This document shows positions 54,950 to 63,645 of a DNA stretch of 64,000 bases, in pieces. Under the pieces are notes generated by a model. It was not told the DNA's origin. It was given only the letters and a program-made list of their open reading frames with translations, and ran no database searches. How positions within the stretch are numbered: the first letter of the stretch is position 1; the number at the start of each line of letters is the position of its first letter. The DNA is from Roseiarcus sp963772555 (GTDB lineage: Bacteria > Pseudomonadota > Alphaproteobacteria > Rhizobiales > Beijerinckiaceae): positions 124,001 to 188,000 of the forward strand of contig CAVYXQ010000015.1 in the NCBI GenBank assembly GCA_963772555.1, in the 5' to 3' direction. The position numbers and the translations under genes are program-made.

Positions 54950-55094
54950 GCGCTTTCCTGTAAGGACCCCGCAGGCGCTCACGGTCCCTGGCCAAAATTG
55001 CGCATGCGGCTTGTCCGAGGCTGACCCTCCGTCTGACAGCTTGGCGTAAGTCTCGCGCTCCACATTGGCGGCGGGTTCCGAGCGGGAGCAAGTC
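54950..55094. promoter_or_regulatory. Divergent flgF/motA intergenic region
   Basis: 145 bases that should hold the promoters of flgF-fliI and motA-fliM operons. A weak sigma-54-like element (TGGCGTAAGTCTCGC at 55042) has the right GG-GC spacing but a poor -12 box. No confident site. Confidence 0.35.
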
Positions 55095-55982
55095 TTGAAC
55101 TTCGGCATTGGCCTGCTGATCACCGTCGGATGCATCCTCGGCGGCTACGCAGCCTTGGGCGGCCATCTCGAAGTGCTGATGCAGCCCTATGAGTTTGTCA
55201 TCATAGCTGGCTCGTCCCTCGGTATATTCATCGTCGCCAACCCGATGACAACCATCAGAGATTGCGGTCGAGCGTTCTTCGAGGCGGTGCTCGACAAGGT
55301 TCCGACATCCCGCGACTATCTCGACCTACTGAGCGTTCTGCACGCGTTGATGCGGGAGCTCAGAGCCAAGTCCCGGGGCGAAGTCGAGGGGCATTTCGAC
55401 AACCCGGGCGAGTCCGAAATCTTCAAGGCCTTCCCCAAGCTGCTCGCCAACATGGAGCTGGTCACCTTCATTTGCGACTACGGCCGCCTCATCATCATCG
55501 GCAACGCTCGCACCCACGAGATTGAGGCGCTGATGGATGAGGAGATCGAGACTTTGGCGCATGACCGCTTCAAGCCCATGCATGCGTTTCAGGCTGTCGC
55601 GGATGGGCTTCCGGCGCTCGGCATTGTGGCAGCGGTTCTCGGCATTATCCACGCCATGAGCGCGCTCGATCAGTCGCCGGAGATTCTGGGCGGCCTCATC
55701 GGGGCCGCACTCGTCGGCACTTTCGGCGGGATTTTTCTCTCGTATGCGATCGTCGCGCCGATCGCGCAAAAGATCAAGGCGGTGCGGCAGAAGCAGTTGA
55801 GGCTTTTCACTCTGGTCAAGCAAAGCCTTCTGGCCTTCATGAACGGAGCGATGCCGCAAGTTGCCGTCGAGTTTGGCCGCAAGACCATTCCTTCCAAGGA
55901 GCGACCGACCATCGACGTCGTCGAGAACGAGACGATCTCCGGCGGGGCCGGTAACGAGACCGTTATCAAGGAGGCTGCGTGA
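55095..55982 (+). CDS. motA: Flagellar motor stator protein MotA
   Basis: 295 residues from TTG 55095, preceded by CGGGAGC. Four membrane helices (NFGIGLLITVGCILGGYAAL; YEFVIIAGSSLGIFIVANP; GLPALGIVAAVLGIIHAM; ALVGTFGGIFLSYAIVAPIA) and the large cytoplasmic loop with the charged residues that contact FliG. Forms the proton stator with MotB. Stop overlaps the fliM start (GTGA). Confidence 0.95.
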   Translation: MNFGIGLLITVGCILGGYAALGGHLEVLMQPYEFVIIAGSSLGIFIVANPMTTIRDCGRAFFEAVLDKVPTSRDYLDLLSVLHALMRELRAKSRGEVEGHFDNPGESEIFKAFPKLLANMELVTFICDYGRLIIIGNARTHEIEALMDEEIETLAHDRFKPMHAFQAVADGLPALGIVAAVLGIIHAMSALDQSPEILGGLIGAALVGTFGGIFLSYAIVAPIAQKIKAVRQKQLRLFTLVKQSLLAFMNGAMPQVAVEFGRKTIPSKERPTIDVVENETISGGAGNETVIKEAA

Positions 55983-56933
55983 GCCCGGACACCGAGCCTC
56001 AAGAGACTGACGCGCGTGCGCGCCGGCTCGCCGGAGCGATCCATGAACATTCGGCTTTCGCCGTCGAGCGGCTGCCTGGTCTGGCCGTTGCGCTGGACCG
56101 GTTCGTCGCCGAACTTCCGCGCTTTCTGGCCCCGCTGCTTTCCCGTGACTCCGGGCCGGGGGCTTTTGAAGGCGTTCGCGCGACCTCGCTCTTCCAGGCG
56201 ATCGCCGACTGCAGCGGACTGACGGCGGCGATCTTTGTAACCCCGGAAAGCGAGGCGCGGATCCTCATTGCGCTCGACGAACGCATCGACGAGCTCATCG
56301 TAGCCGCTGTCTTCGGTCAAAGCGCATTGATGGGCTTGGGCGAGGATCTCGCGCCGGAGGCGCCTCGCCCGAGAACGCTGATCGAGACGGCCCTGGTCGA
56401 AGAGTTCAGCCGCGCATTGGGGCGCGCCCTGGAGAGCTCGTTCGCCTCGCTGGCGCCGCTCGAGCTGGCGTTCGAGCGCCTTGTCCCGCTGGACGATACT
56501 TTTGCTTTGGGACGGCGTGACCTACCTGCTGCCGCGACGCGATTTTCGCTGCCAATGTCTGACGGCGTCTTCGAGGGCCTCGTCCTTCTGCCACAATCCT
56601 TTCTCATGCGGCTTCGCAGGGAGCTGGAGGCCGATCACATGATTGAGAACTCCGGCCGCGGATCGGCGGTGGTCGCGTCTCCTAGAAACCGGAGTGAGGC
56701 AGACGCGGCTGCCGGTGACCGCGGTTCTGGAGGACGTGCCGATGAATCTTGGCCAAGTGGCGAGCTTTCAGGTGGGCGGAATTCTGCCTCTGCAAAGCGA
56801 CGGCTTCGAAGGTGTGAGGCTCGAATGTTCAGGCCGCGGGATCTTTCTTTGCAAGCTCGGCCAAGGAGAGGGGCGATACCGCTTGGAGATCAGAAGCCCG
56901 ATCCCAAACGGACCGGAGCCGACCACGCAATAA
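55979..56933 (+). CDS. fliM: Flagellar motor switch protein FliM, with a +1 frameshift
   Basis: About 317 residues when corrected. GTG start at 55979. The first 227 residues (HSAFAVERLPGLAVALDRF; LIETALVEEFSRALGRALES; DGVFEGLVLLPQSFLM) lead to a break at 56656-56657, where one extra C shifts the frame. It continues as DRRWSRLLETGVRQTRLPVT and LGQVASFQVGGILPLQSDGF, the SpoA/FliN-like C-terminal domain, to the stop at 56933. The span of 955 bases is 3n+1. Without correction the protein lacks the FliN-binding part and motility would fail. Confidence 0.88.
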
Positions 56934-56978
56934 TCCGGACAGCGCAGGCCAGCATACATCGGTGAGCGACGTCATCTC

Positions 56979-57335
56979 ATGGACGAACCCACAGCCCCCC
57001 CCAACTCGCAGAGACTTGCAGAACAAATGACTGCGGCGGCGGCCGCGCCAAGTGCTGGCGCTTACCCCAACCTGAGTACGATCCTCTCGATCCCTGTCAC
57101 CGTGCAGGTCGTCCTCGGGTCGACGTCGCTGCCCGTCGCAAGTCTTATGAAACTCAGTCGAGGCGCTGTTATTTCGCTCGATCAGCGCATCGGCGACCCG
57201 GTCGACATCGTCGTGAACGGACAAGTGGTCGCGCGGGGCGAGATCGTGGTTGTCGATGAAACAGCCCAGCGTTTCGGCGTCTCTCTTCTGGAGATTGTCG
57301 CACCAGCAAGCTCCGAACACGCCGCGCGCGAGTAA
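56979..57335 (+). CDS. fliN: Flagellar motor switch protein FliN
   Basis: 118 residues, with a SpoA domain (LSTILSIPVTVQVVLGSTSL; LKLSRGAVISLDQRIGDPVD-like; VVARGEIVVVDETAQRFGVS). N-terminus Pro/Ala-rich. Part of the C ring with FliM and FliG. Confidence 0.95.
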   Translation: MDEPTAPPNSQRLAEQMTAAAAAPSAGAYPNLSTILSIPVTVQVVLGSTSLPVASLMKLSRGAVISLDQRIGDPVDIVVNGQVVARGEIVVVDETAQRFGVSLLEIVAPASSEHAARE

Positions 57336-57343
57336 GGGACAAC

Positions 57344-58366
57344 ATGGGCGACGCAACGATTTCAGGTGAGCGCCTACTCAGCGGCCCGGAGAAGGCCGCC
57401 GCTCTTTTGCTTATCATGGGAAATCCGCCCGCCGCTCGGCTCCTCAAGCACCTCGATCCCCCGGATTTGCGCGTCCTTGCCCGCGCCGCTGCCGGGCTCG
57501 GCGCCGTACCGGCGACGACGCTCGAACGTCTTGTGGACGAATTCTCCGCCGATTTCTCCGTCGGCGCCGATCTGCTCGGCGATGTCAGCCAGGCGCGCAA
57601 TCTGCTCGCCGAGGCGCTGCCGGCCAGCGAGGTGGAGAACCTTCTGGGTTCGGCGCTCGACGACGACGAGGCGGAGGACGTCTGGCGCGCGCTCGCGCGA
57701 GTCCCGGAGGGTGCAATCATCGGCTTTTTGGCGGCCGAAAGGCCGGCGACGGCGACCTACCTTCTTTCCAAGTTGGAACCGGCTCTTGCCGCCAGGATTG
57801 CCGGCGCATTGCCGCGCGAGCGCCGAAACGCCGCTTTGTGCGGGCTCATCGCGCCGCATGAGGTTGGACCGCTTGCTAATGAACTTGTCGAGACCGCTCT
57901 GCGCGAAGTCCTAAAGGCGCCGAAGGCGCCCAGCAGCGCTACTGAAGGTCGCGTGCGCATAGCCGGCATTATCAACAATCTCGATCCCGATGCCGCGCAG
58001 GATGTCATGCGCGCGATCGGCGAGGCGCGCCCAAAGGACGCAGCCGCAATCAAAACCATGCTTTTCAGCTTCGCCGACCTCCCCAAGCTCAGCGAGCGCG
58101 CGAGGGCGCTCCTGTTCGATCGCGCATCGATCGACATCGTCGTCATGGCGTTGCGCGGCACCGAACCAGAATTCCGCAATGCGGTTCTCTCTTCCATGCC
58201 ATCGCGCGGGCGTCGCCTGGTCGAGGGCGAACTTGCCACCGGCGCGCCGGCGCCGGCCCGGGATATCGCAAAGGCCCGCAAGTCAATTTCCGACATCGTG
58301 CTCGGCATGGCGAACCGCAAGGAGATTGAAATCGGCGACGGCGCACCGGAGGATGAGGCGGCTTGA
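57344..58366 (+). CDS. fliG: Flagellar motor switch protein FliG
   Basis: 340 residues. N-terminal domain LSGPEKAAALLLIMGNPPAA binds FliF; the middle and C-terminal armadillo domains end with FSFADLPKLSERARALLFDR and the charged RGTEPEFRNAVLSSMPSRGR that meets MotA. It starts nine bases after fliN. Confidence 0.95.
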   Translation: MGDATISGERLLSGPEKAAALLLIMGNPPAARLLKHLDPPDLRVLARAAAGLGAVPATTLERLVDEFSADFSVGADLLGDVSQARNLLAEALPASEVENLLGSALDDDEAEDVWRALARVPEGAIIGFLAAERPATATYLLSKLEPALAARIAGALPRERRNAALCGLIAPHEVGPLANELVETALREVLKAPKAPSSATEGRVRIAGIINNLDPDAAQDVMRAIGEARPKDAAAIKTMLFSFADLPKLSERARALLFDRASIDIVVMALRGTEPEFRNAVLSSMPSRGRRLVEGELATGAPAPARDIAKARKSISDIVLGMANRKEIEIGDGAPEDEAA

Positions 58367-58381
58367 AGGGTGAGCGTCTGA

Positions 58382-59467
58382 ATGAGCGCTGACGTCGATC
58401 CGGAGGACAAGACCGAAGAGCCAACCGAGAAACGGCTCCACGACGCAGTCGAGCGCGGACAAACTGCCTTTTCGCGCGAGGCGCCGCTATTCGCATCGCT
58501 GTCGGCCGCGCTCATCGCACTCATATTCGTCATTCCCGTACGCGCCGCCGCGCTGCTCGCCCACCTCATTGCCATCATCGACGATCCCGCCGGTTGGCGC
58601 ATCAGTCGGACCGAAGACGTTCTTGCGCTGGCCGGCCCGCTCATTGCCTCAGCGGCTCAGTTCCTTGGGCCAGTCGTCGTCCTGTTGATGACGGCCGGGA
58701 TCATCGCTTCCCTGGCCCAGGGCGCTCCTCGCTTCGTTCTGGCCCGGATCAGCCCCGATGCTTCGCGCCTCTCGCCGCGCAGCGGGTTTCGGCGTTTGTT
58801 TGGTATGCGCGGGCTCGTCGAATTCTCCAAGAGCCTCATGAAATTGATCGCGGTCGTCGCCGTTGCTGCGATGATGCTCGTGGGTGAGAGGGCTGCCCTT
58901 CTGACGGCAATGGACTTCGACCCGGAGATGCTGCCCGAGCAAATCCTCGACCTCGCCGTCAAAACTGTGTCCGCCGTGCTCGTGGCGACGCTCATCGTCG
59001 CGTGCGCGGACCTCGTGTGGTCCCGCGTTCTCTGGCTCCGCGACAACCGGATGAGCAAGCAGGAGTTGAAAGACGAGCTGAGGCAGGCTGAAGGCGACCG
59101 GATGGTCAAGGCGCGGATGCGTTCGCTGGGCCTCGATCGCTCGCGCAGGCGCATGCTCTCTGCAGTTCCACGCGCGACCATGGTTGTCGCGAATCCGACC
59201 CATTACGCTGTCGCCATGCGCTATGTGCGCGGGGAAGGAGGAGCGCCTATTGTCGTCGCCAAGGGCGCCGATCTGATCGCCCTTAAGATCCGCGCAATCG
59301 CCGAGACACATCAGATCCCCATCGTCGAGGACAAGCCGCTGGCGCGCTCGCTCTACCTGGCAGTCGACGTCGAGCGGCCGATCCCGACGGAATTCTATCG
59401 AGCCGTGGCCGAAATCGTGCATCTCATTCAGCAGAGGAAAGCGACATGGGCTCCCGCAAAGCACTGA
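58382..59467 (+). CDS. flhB: Flagellar export protein FlhB
   Basis: 361 residues. N-terminal EDKTEEPTEKRLHDAVERGQ, four membrane helices, and the cytoplasmic autocleavage motif ANPTHYAVAMRY (cut between N and P), which controls the switch from rod-hook to filament export. The C-terminal KPLARSLYLAVDVERPIP matches the family. Ends inside the next gene. Confidence 0.95.
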   Translation: MSADVDPEDKTEEPTEKRLHDAVERGQTAFSREAPLFASLSAALIALIFVIPVRAAALLAHLIAIIDDPAGWRISRTEDVLALAGPLIASAAQFLGPVVVLLMTAGIIASLAQGAPRFVLARISPDASRLSPRSGFRRLFGMRGLVEFSKSLMKLIAVVAVAAMMLVGERAALLTAMDFDPEMLPEQILDLAVKTVSAVLVATLIVACADLVWSRVLWLRDNRMSKQELKDELRQAEGDRMVKARMRSLGLDRSRRRMLSAVPRATMVVANPTHYAVAMRYVRGEGGAPIVVAKGADLIALKIRAIAETHQIPIVEDKPLARSLYLAVDVERPIPTEFYRAVAEIVHLIQQRKATWAPAKH

Positions 59468-59901
59468 GAGCCGTTCTTCATCGCGAGCGACGGCCGCTGG
59501 AGCGCGAGCGAATCATCGCCGACGCTCTGGTCGATGTAGCGACTGAATTGCGCCTGACCGACGCGGCAGAGCTGCTGGTGATGATCCGCAACGATCACGC
59601 AGCCAATATCGCGGATCTCGTCAATTCCTCGACCGAGCTCTTCTTCAAGAGCGGGACGCTGCGCTACGCTCTTTCCGCCAGCTACAGCGCGCCCTGGGAC
59701 GAGACGCCGGTGGTGGCGCTCGACATGGAGTTCCGACACGCCATGGTCTCCGCCTTTTTCCGCCTGACGATCGGTCAGCGGCGTGCGGGCGTAGAGATCA
59801 TCGATATTCTGTTCGACGAACACGGCCTCGATGACCGGGCCAAAGCCGAGCGCCTCTCCGCGGCTTTCGAAAGCGCGCGGCTGGAAACCACGCATTCGTA
59901 G
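59446..59901 (+). CDS. Conserved hypothetical protein of the flagellar cluster
   Basis: 151 residues. Basic N-terminus, helix VDVATELRLTDAAELLVMIR, beta-rich middle FFKSGTLRYALSASYSAPWD and helix FRLTIGQRRAGVEIIDIL. No signal peptide. It overlaps flhB by 22 bases, so is translationally coupled. A gene of similar size occupies this position in rhizobial flagellar loci; the role is unknown to me. Confidence 0.7.
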   Translation: MGSRKALRAVLHRERRPLERERIIADALVDVATELRLTDAAELLVMIRNDHAANIADLVNSSTELFFKSGTLRYALSASYSAPWDETPVVALDMEFRHAMVSAFFRLTIGQRRAGVEIIDILFDEHGLDDRAKAERLSAAFESARLETTHS

Positions 59902-60062
59902 GCCAAAGGCTTTCTGCTTCCAGGCCCCAGGTACCCGGTGCGACACGTTCCTTTGAAACGACAGTCCAACCATGGTAGGCAGTTTCGCAGCAGCAGATCC
60001 GCCGCAAGCTTCATGCAAGCCGGCAAGCCGAAGATCAGCCTCGCTCGAGTGAGGGAGCTGAA

Positions 60063-60437
60063 TTGGCCATATATCTCTTTCAAGTCGCCTCTCAGAAGGC
60101 CGCGTGGCTCTCCGCCCGCGAGACGGCGGTAGCGAGCAACGTCGCCAACGCCAACACGCCGGGTTACAGAGCGCTCGACGTGCAGCCGTTTTCCGCCGTG
60201 CTCGACACGTCGCCGATCGCAATGGCCACGACCAATCCCCGGGACATGGCGCAGTCGGCGCCGCTGTTGGACTCGCTGCGGGAGATCGAGACGGATCCGG
60301 CCGAAGAGACCTTATCGGGCAACAACGTCAATATCGAACAGCAGATGATCAATCTCGGCGATGTCAGCCGTGACTTTTCGATGACCGGCAACATCCGGCG
60401 CGCCTTTCATCAGCTGATCCTCTCGGCGCTCAAGTGA
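60063..60437 (+). CDS. flgB: Flagellar basal-body rod protein FlgB
   Basis: 124 residues from a TTG start, with GAGGGAG upstream. The rod signature TAVASNVANANTPGYRALDV is at about 20-40 and the C-terminal EQQMINLGDVSRDFSMTGNI matches the family. Proximal rod. Confidence 0.94.
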   Translation: MAIYLFQVASQKAAWLSARETAVASNVANANTPGYRALDVQPFSAVLDTSPIAMATTNPRDMAQSAPLLDSLREIETDPAEETLSGNNVNIEQQMINLGDVSRDFSMTGNIRRAFHQLILSALK

Positions 60438-60439
60438 CG

Positions 60440-60858
60440 ATGCAAGATCCTCTGCAATCCTCCCTCCGCATCGCCGCGTCCGGCCTGCAGGCGCAGTCGG
60501 TACGGCTGAAGTCGTTTCCGAGAACATAGCCAATGCCCAGTCGACCGGGTCCTCGGCCGGCGCGAACCCCTACTCCCGCAAGACCGTGTCTTTCGAGACT
60601 CAGGTCGATCGGGTTTCGGGGGCCAACCTAGTTGAGGTCAAGACGATCGGCTTTGACCGAACGCCGTTCAAGCTGGAACGCGATCCGGGCAATCCGGCCG
60701 CCGATGAAAACGGAATGGTCAAGATGCCGAACGTCGATATTCTGGTCGAGCTCGCGGACATGCGCGACGCCAACCGCAGCTACGAGGCGGATCTTCAGGT
60801 CGCCAAGCAGTCGGCCGACATGCTCAACGAGACAGTCGCCCTGATGAAAGACGCCTGA
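60440..60858 (+). CDS. flgC: Flagellar basal-body rod protein FlgC, with a -1 frameshift
   Basis: About 139 residues when corrected. ATG 60440 reads DPLQSSLRIAASGLQAQSVR, then the frame breaks at about 60510 (one base missing, probably a G in AAGG) and VVSENIANAQSTGSSAGANP continues in the next frame to the stop at 60858. The C-terminal VDILVELADMRDANRSYEAD and NETVALMKDA are normal. Uncorrected translation ends after 29 codons. The span of 419 bases is 3n-1. Confidence 0.9.
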
Positions 60859-60881
60859 GGTCGCCCAGCGCAGAGGACCGA

Positions 60882-61187
60882 ATGATCATCGACGCCCTAT
60901 CGGCGGCGGGCGCGCCTGCCCTCAACATGAGCGTAGGCCCGGCGCAGGGAACGAGCACCCCCGCACCCGGAATGAGTTTCGAAGAGGCGCTCGGCAATGT
61001 GGTTGGCTCCGCGGTCGATGCCCTGAAGACGGGGGAGGCGGTCGCGATCCAGGGCGTGCAAGGCGCCGCGACCCCGATGAAGGTCGTCGAGTCGGTGATG
61101 GAGGCGCAGCGTTCGCTGCAATCTGTCCTCGCGATCCGCGACAAGATCGTGTCCGCCTACCAGGAGGTCGCCCGGATGGCGATCTGA
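60882..61187 (+). CDS. fliE: Flagellar hook-basal body protein FliE
   Basis: 101 residues. Central SFEEALGNVVGSAVDALKTG and the C-terminal VVESVMEAQRSLQSVLAIRD with KIVSAYQEVARMAI. FliE joins the MS ring to the rod. Confidence 0.93.
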   Translation: MIIDALSAAGAPALNMSVGPAQGTSTPAPGMSFEEALGNVVGSAVDALKTGEAVAIQGVQGAATPMKVVESVMEAQRSLQSVLAIRDKIVSAYQEVARMAI

Positions 61188-61225
61188 TCTGATCAACGTG
61201 TGAGAACGAGAAGGGGAAGGGTGAC

Positions 61226-62014
61226 ATGAGAGCGCTCGCAATCGCTGCCACCGGCATGAGCGCCCAGGAGCAGAACCTGGAGGTCATCGCCAACAACATC
61301 GCCAACATCAATACGACCGGGTTCAAGCGCTCCCGAGCGGAATTCACCGATCTCATTTATCAAACGGAGCGCCTTATGGGCGTCTCGAACCGCGGCCGCG
61401 ACGCGACCATCCCGGAGGGCGCGCAGATTGGCCTCGGCGTGCGAACGGCGGCCATCCGCAGCGTCAACCTTCAGGGGGCGCTGACCAACACCGGCAACAC
61501 ACTCGATCTCGCGATCAACGGGCGCGGCTGGTTTCAGGTGACGACGGCTAACGGCGACACCGTCTATACTCGCGACGGCGCATTCAACACGAACCAGAAC
61601 GGGCAGCTCGTCACGATGGATGGATACACGGTGACGCCCTCGATCCTGGTTCCTGCCAATGCGACGAATTTTACAATCAGTCAGACCGGCCTTGTCACGG
61701 TCACCTTGCCAGGCCAGGCCACCCCCCAGCAACTCGGACAATTGACGATCGCCAATTTCGTCAACGATGCTGGCCTGCAGGCGCTCGGCAGCAACTATTT
61801 CCAACAGACGCAGGCTTCGGGCCAGCCCACCGTCGGCGTTCCGGGCGACACGGCCTTTGGCATCCTTCAGCAAGGCTACATCGAAGCCTCGAACGTAGAC
61901 CCCGTGACAGAGATCACCAACCTCATTTCGGCCCAGCGGGCCTACGAGATGAACTCCAAGGTCATTCAAGCCGCCGACCAGATGTCAGGAACGATCTCCA
62001 ATATGCGGAGCTGA
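61226..62014 (+). CDS. flgG: Flagellar distal-rod protein FlgG
   Basis: 262 residues, normal length. N-terminal RALAIAATGMSAQEQNLEVI and NNIANINTTGFKRSRAEFTD, central LDLAINGRGWFQVTTANGDT, C-terminal EASNVDPVTEITNLISAQRA. Distal rod. Confidence 0.96.
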   Translation: MRALAIAATGMSAQEQNLEVIANNIANINTTGFKRSRAEFTDLIYQTERLMGVSNRGRDATIPEGAQIGLGVRTAAIRSVNLQGALTNTGNTLDLAINGRGWFQVTTANGDTVYTRDGAFNTNQNGQLVTMDGYTVTPSILVPANATNFTISQTGLVTVTLPGQATPQQLGQLTIANFVNDAGLQALGSNYFQQTQASGQPTVGVPGDTAFGILQQGYIEASNVDPVTEITNLISAQRAYEMNSKVIQAADQMSGTISNMRS

Positions 62015-62020
62015 ACTAAC

Positions 62021-62491
62021 GTGATGCGCTCGACCAAAGCTTTCCTCGCCTCGGTGATCGCGTTCTCATTGACGGCTGCGGTCGGATGCGCGAGCGCGCA
62101 AGAGGTCGACGCGCCGACGCCGAAAACCGTTATCTATCCTGGCGATGTGATCCGCGACGACATGCTCGACGACGCGCCGTCCGGGGGCGTGCGCGATGGC
62201 GGTGGGCCGTTCGTCGAAAGCCGCGCGCTTATCGTGGGCAAGGTCGCGCGGCTGACGCTGCTGCCGGGCCATGCAATTCCCTATGCCGGCGTCTCCAACC
62301 GCAAAGTCGTCGTCAACGGCTCAGAGGTGAAGCTGATTTACGCAGAGGGCGGGTTGCTCATCGTGACCAGCGGCGCCGCTCTGCAAGACGGTTCGATCGG
62401 CGACGTTGTTCGGGTCCGCAACAGCGACAGCGGCGTTACCGTGTTGGGCGCCGTGCAGCCTGACGGCTCGGTCAAGGTCGGCGGGGGATGA
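62021..62491 (+). CDS. flgA: Flagella basal-body P-ring chaperone FlgA
   Basis: 156 residues with a signal peptide (AFLASVIAFSLTAAVGCASA) and the SAF-like domain GKVARLTLLPGHAIPYAGVS, VVVNGSEVKLIYAEGGLLIV. Assists FlgI in the periplasm. GTG 62021 or ATG 62024. The stop overlaps flgI (ATGA). Confidence 0.9.
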   Translation: MMRSTKAFLASVIAFSLTAAVGCASAQEVDAPTPKTVIYPGDVIRDDMLDDAPSGGVRDGGGPFVESRALIVGKVARLTLLPGHAIPYAGVSNRKVVVNGSEVKLIYAEGGLLIVTSGAALQDGSIGDVVRVRNSDSGVTVLGAVQPDGSVKVGGG

Positions 62492-63576
62492 TGCGCGCTT
62501 TTCTTGTCGCGCTCTGTCTCCTTGCCGCTCCCGCGGACGCAGCCCGCATTAAGGACATTTCCATATTGCGCGGCGTGCGCGACAGCCAGCTTGTCGGATA
62601 TGGCCTCGTGGTCGGCCTGCAAGGATCGGGCGATACGTTTCAAAACGCGCCTTTCACCCAGCAGGCCGTGCAGGGCATGTTGCAGAACCTCGGCCTCGAC
62701 GTGCATGGAATCGCGTTGCGCAACCGCAATGTCGCCGCGGTGATTGTGACAACGGATCTTCAGGCGGGCGTCGACGTCGGCTCGCGGGTCGACGTGACCG
62801 TCTCGGCGCTCGGCGATGCCCCCTCGCTGATGGGCGGGACCCTGCTGCTGACCCAGTTGCAGGGCTCCGACGGCGTCATCTACGCAAGCGCCCAAGGCGC
62901 CGTTTCGGTCACCGGGTTCGCGACCGAGGGCCAAGGCGAAACTCTGTCGCAAGGCGTTCCGACCGCTGGGCGCATTCCGAATGGCGCAATCGTCCAGCAG
63001 GGGATTGCCGCCGAGCCCGATCAGTTACGCTCGATGCTCGAACTGAAGAATCCCGACTACGCCACGGCAGTCAGGATCGTCGACGCGATTAACGCCTATT
63101 CCCGGGGCCGTTTCCGAGCGCGCGCGGCTTTTGAGGTCGACAACCGAACTGTCGAACTCTTCCATCCGCCTCAAGTCTCGTTGGCGCGGTTTATGGCGGA
63201 GGTCGGCGAATTGCAGGTCCAGCCGGACATGGCCGCACGGGTAGTGCTCGACGCGCGGACGGGAACGGTCGTGGTCGGCCAGGACGTTCAAATCTCGACG
63301 GTCGCCGTAACCTACGGAACCTTGACAGTTCGCGTCAACGAGCAGCCGCAGGTTTCGCAACCCAACCCCTTCTCGCAAGGCCGCACCGTGGTCACGCCGA
63401 ACACTACGATCAACGCCGCCCAGACCGGCGGGCCGATCGCCATCGTCGGGGGCTCGAGTTTGCGCACGCTCGTCAGTGGGTTGAACCGGATCGGCGTGAA
63501 ACCGCCGGGCATCATCGCGATCCTGCAGGCGATCAAGACCGCCGGAGCGCTCCAGGCCGATCTCGTCATTCAATAG
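62488..63576 (+). CDS. flgI: Flagellar P-ring protein FlgI
   Basis: 362 residues. Signal peptide RAFLVALCLLAAPADAARIK, then ISILRGVRDSQLVGYGLVVG, GSRVDVTVSALGDAPSLMGG and C-terminal RIGVKPPGIIAILQAIKTAG, all conserved. Forms the periplasmic ring round the rod. Confidence 0.95.
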   Translation: MMRAFLVALCLLAAPADAARIKDISILRGVRDSQLVGYGLVVGLQGSGDTFQNAPFTQQAVQGMLQNLGLDVHGIALRNRNVAAVIVTTDLQAGVDVGSRVDVTVSALGDAPSLMGGTLLLTQLQGSDGVIYASAQGAVSVTGFATEGQGETLSQGVPTAGRIPNGAIVQQGIAAEPDQLRSMLELKNPDYATAVRIVDAINAYSRGRFRARAAFEVDNRTVELFHPPQVSLARFMAEVGELQVQPDMAARVVLDARTGTVVVGQDVQISTVAVTYGTLTVRVNEQPQVSQPNPFSQGRTVVTPNTTINAAQTGGPIAIVGGSSLRTLVSGLNRIGVKPPGIIAILQAIKTAGALQADLVIQ

Positions 63577-63645
63577 GCAAGCCGCAAGGGTCAGCCCAGC
63601 GCAAGGCGCACGCGGAAAGATGCTGGCGGATCCCGAGGCCGAGGC

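Noticed and set aside
55042..55056. Sigma-54-like element upstream of motA
   Set aside because: GG-GC spacing fits but the -12 box is TCGC instead of TTGC, and flagellar genes of this order are not usually sigma-54 dependent.
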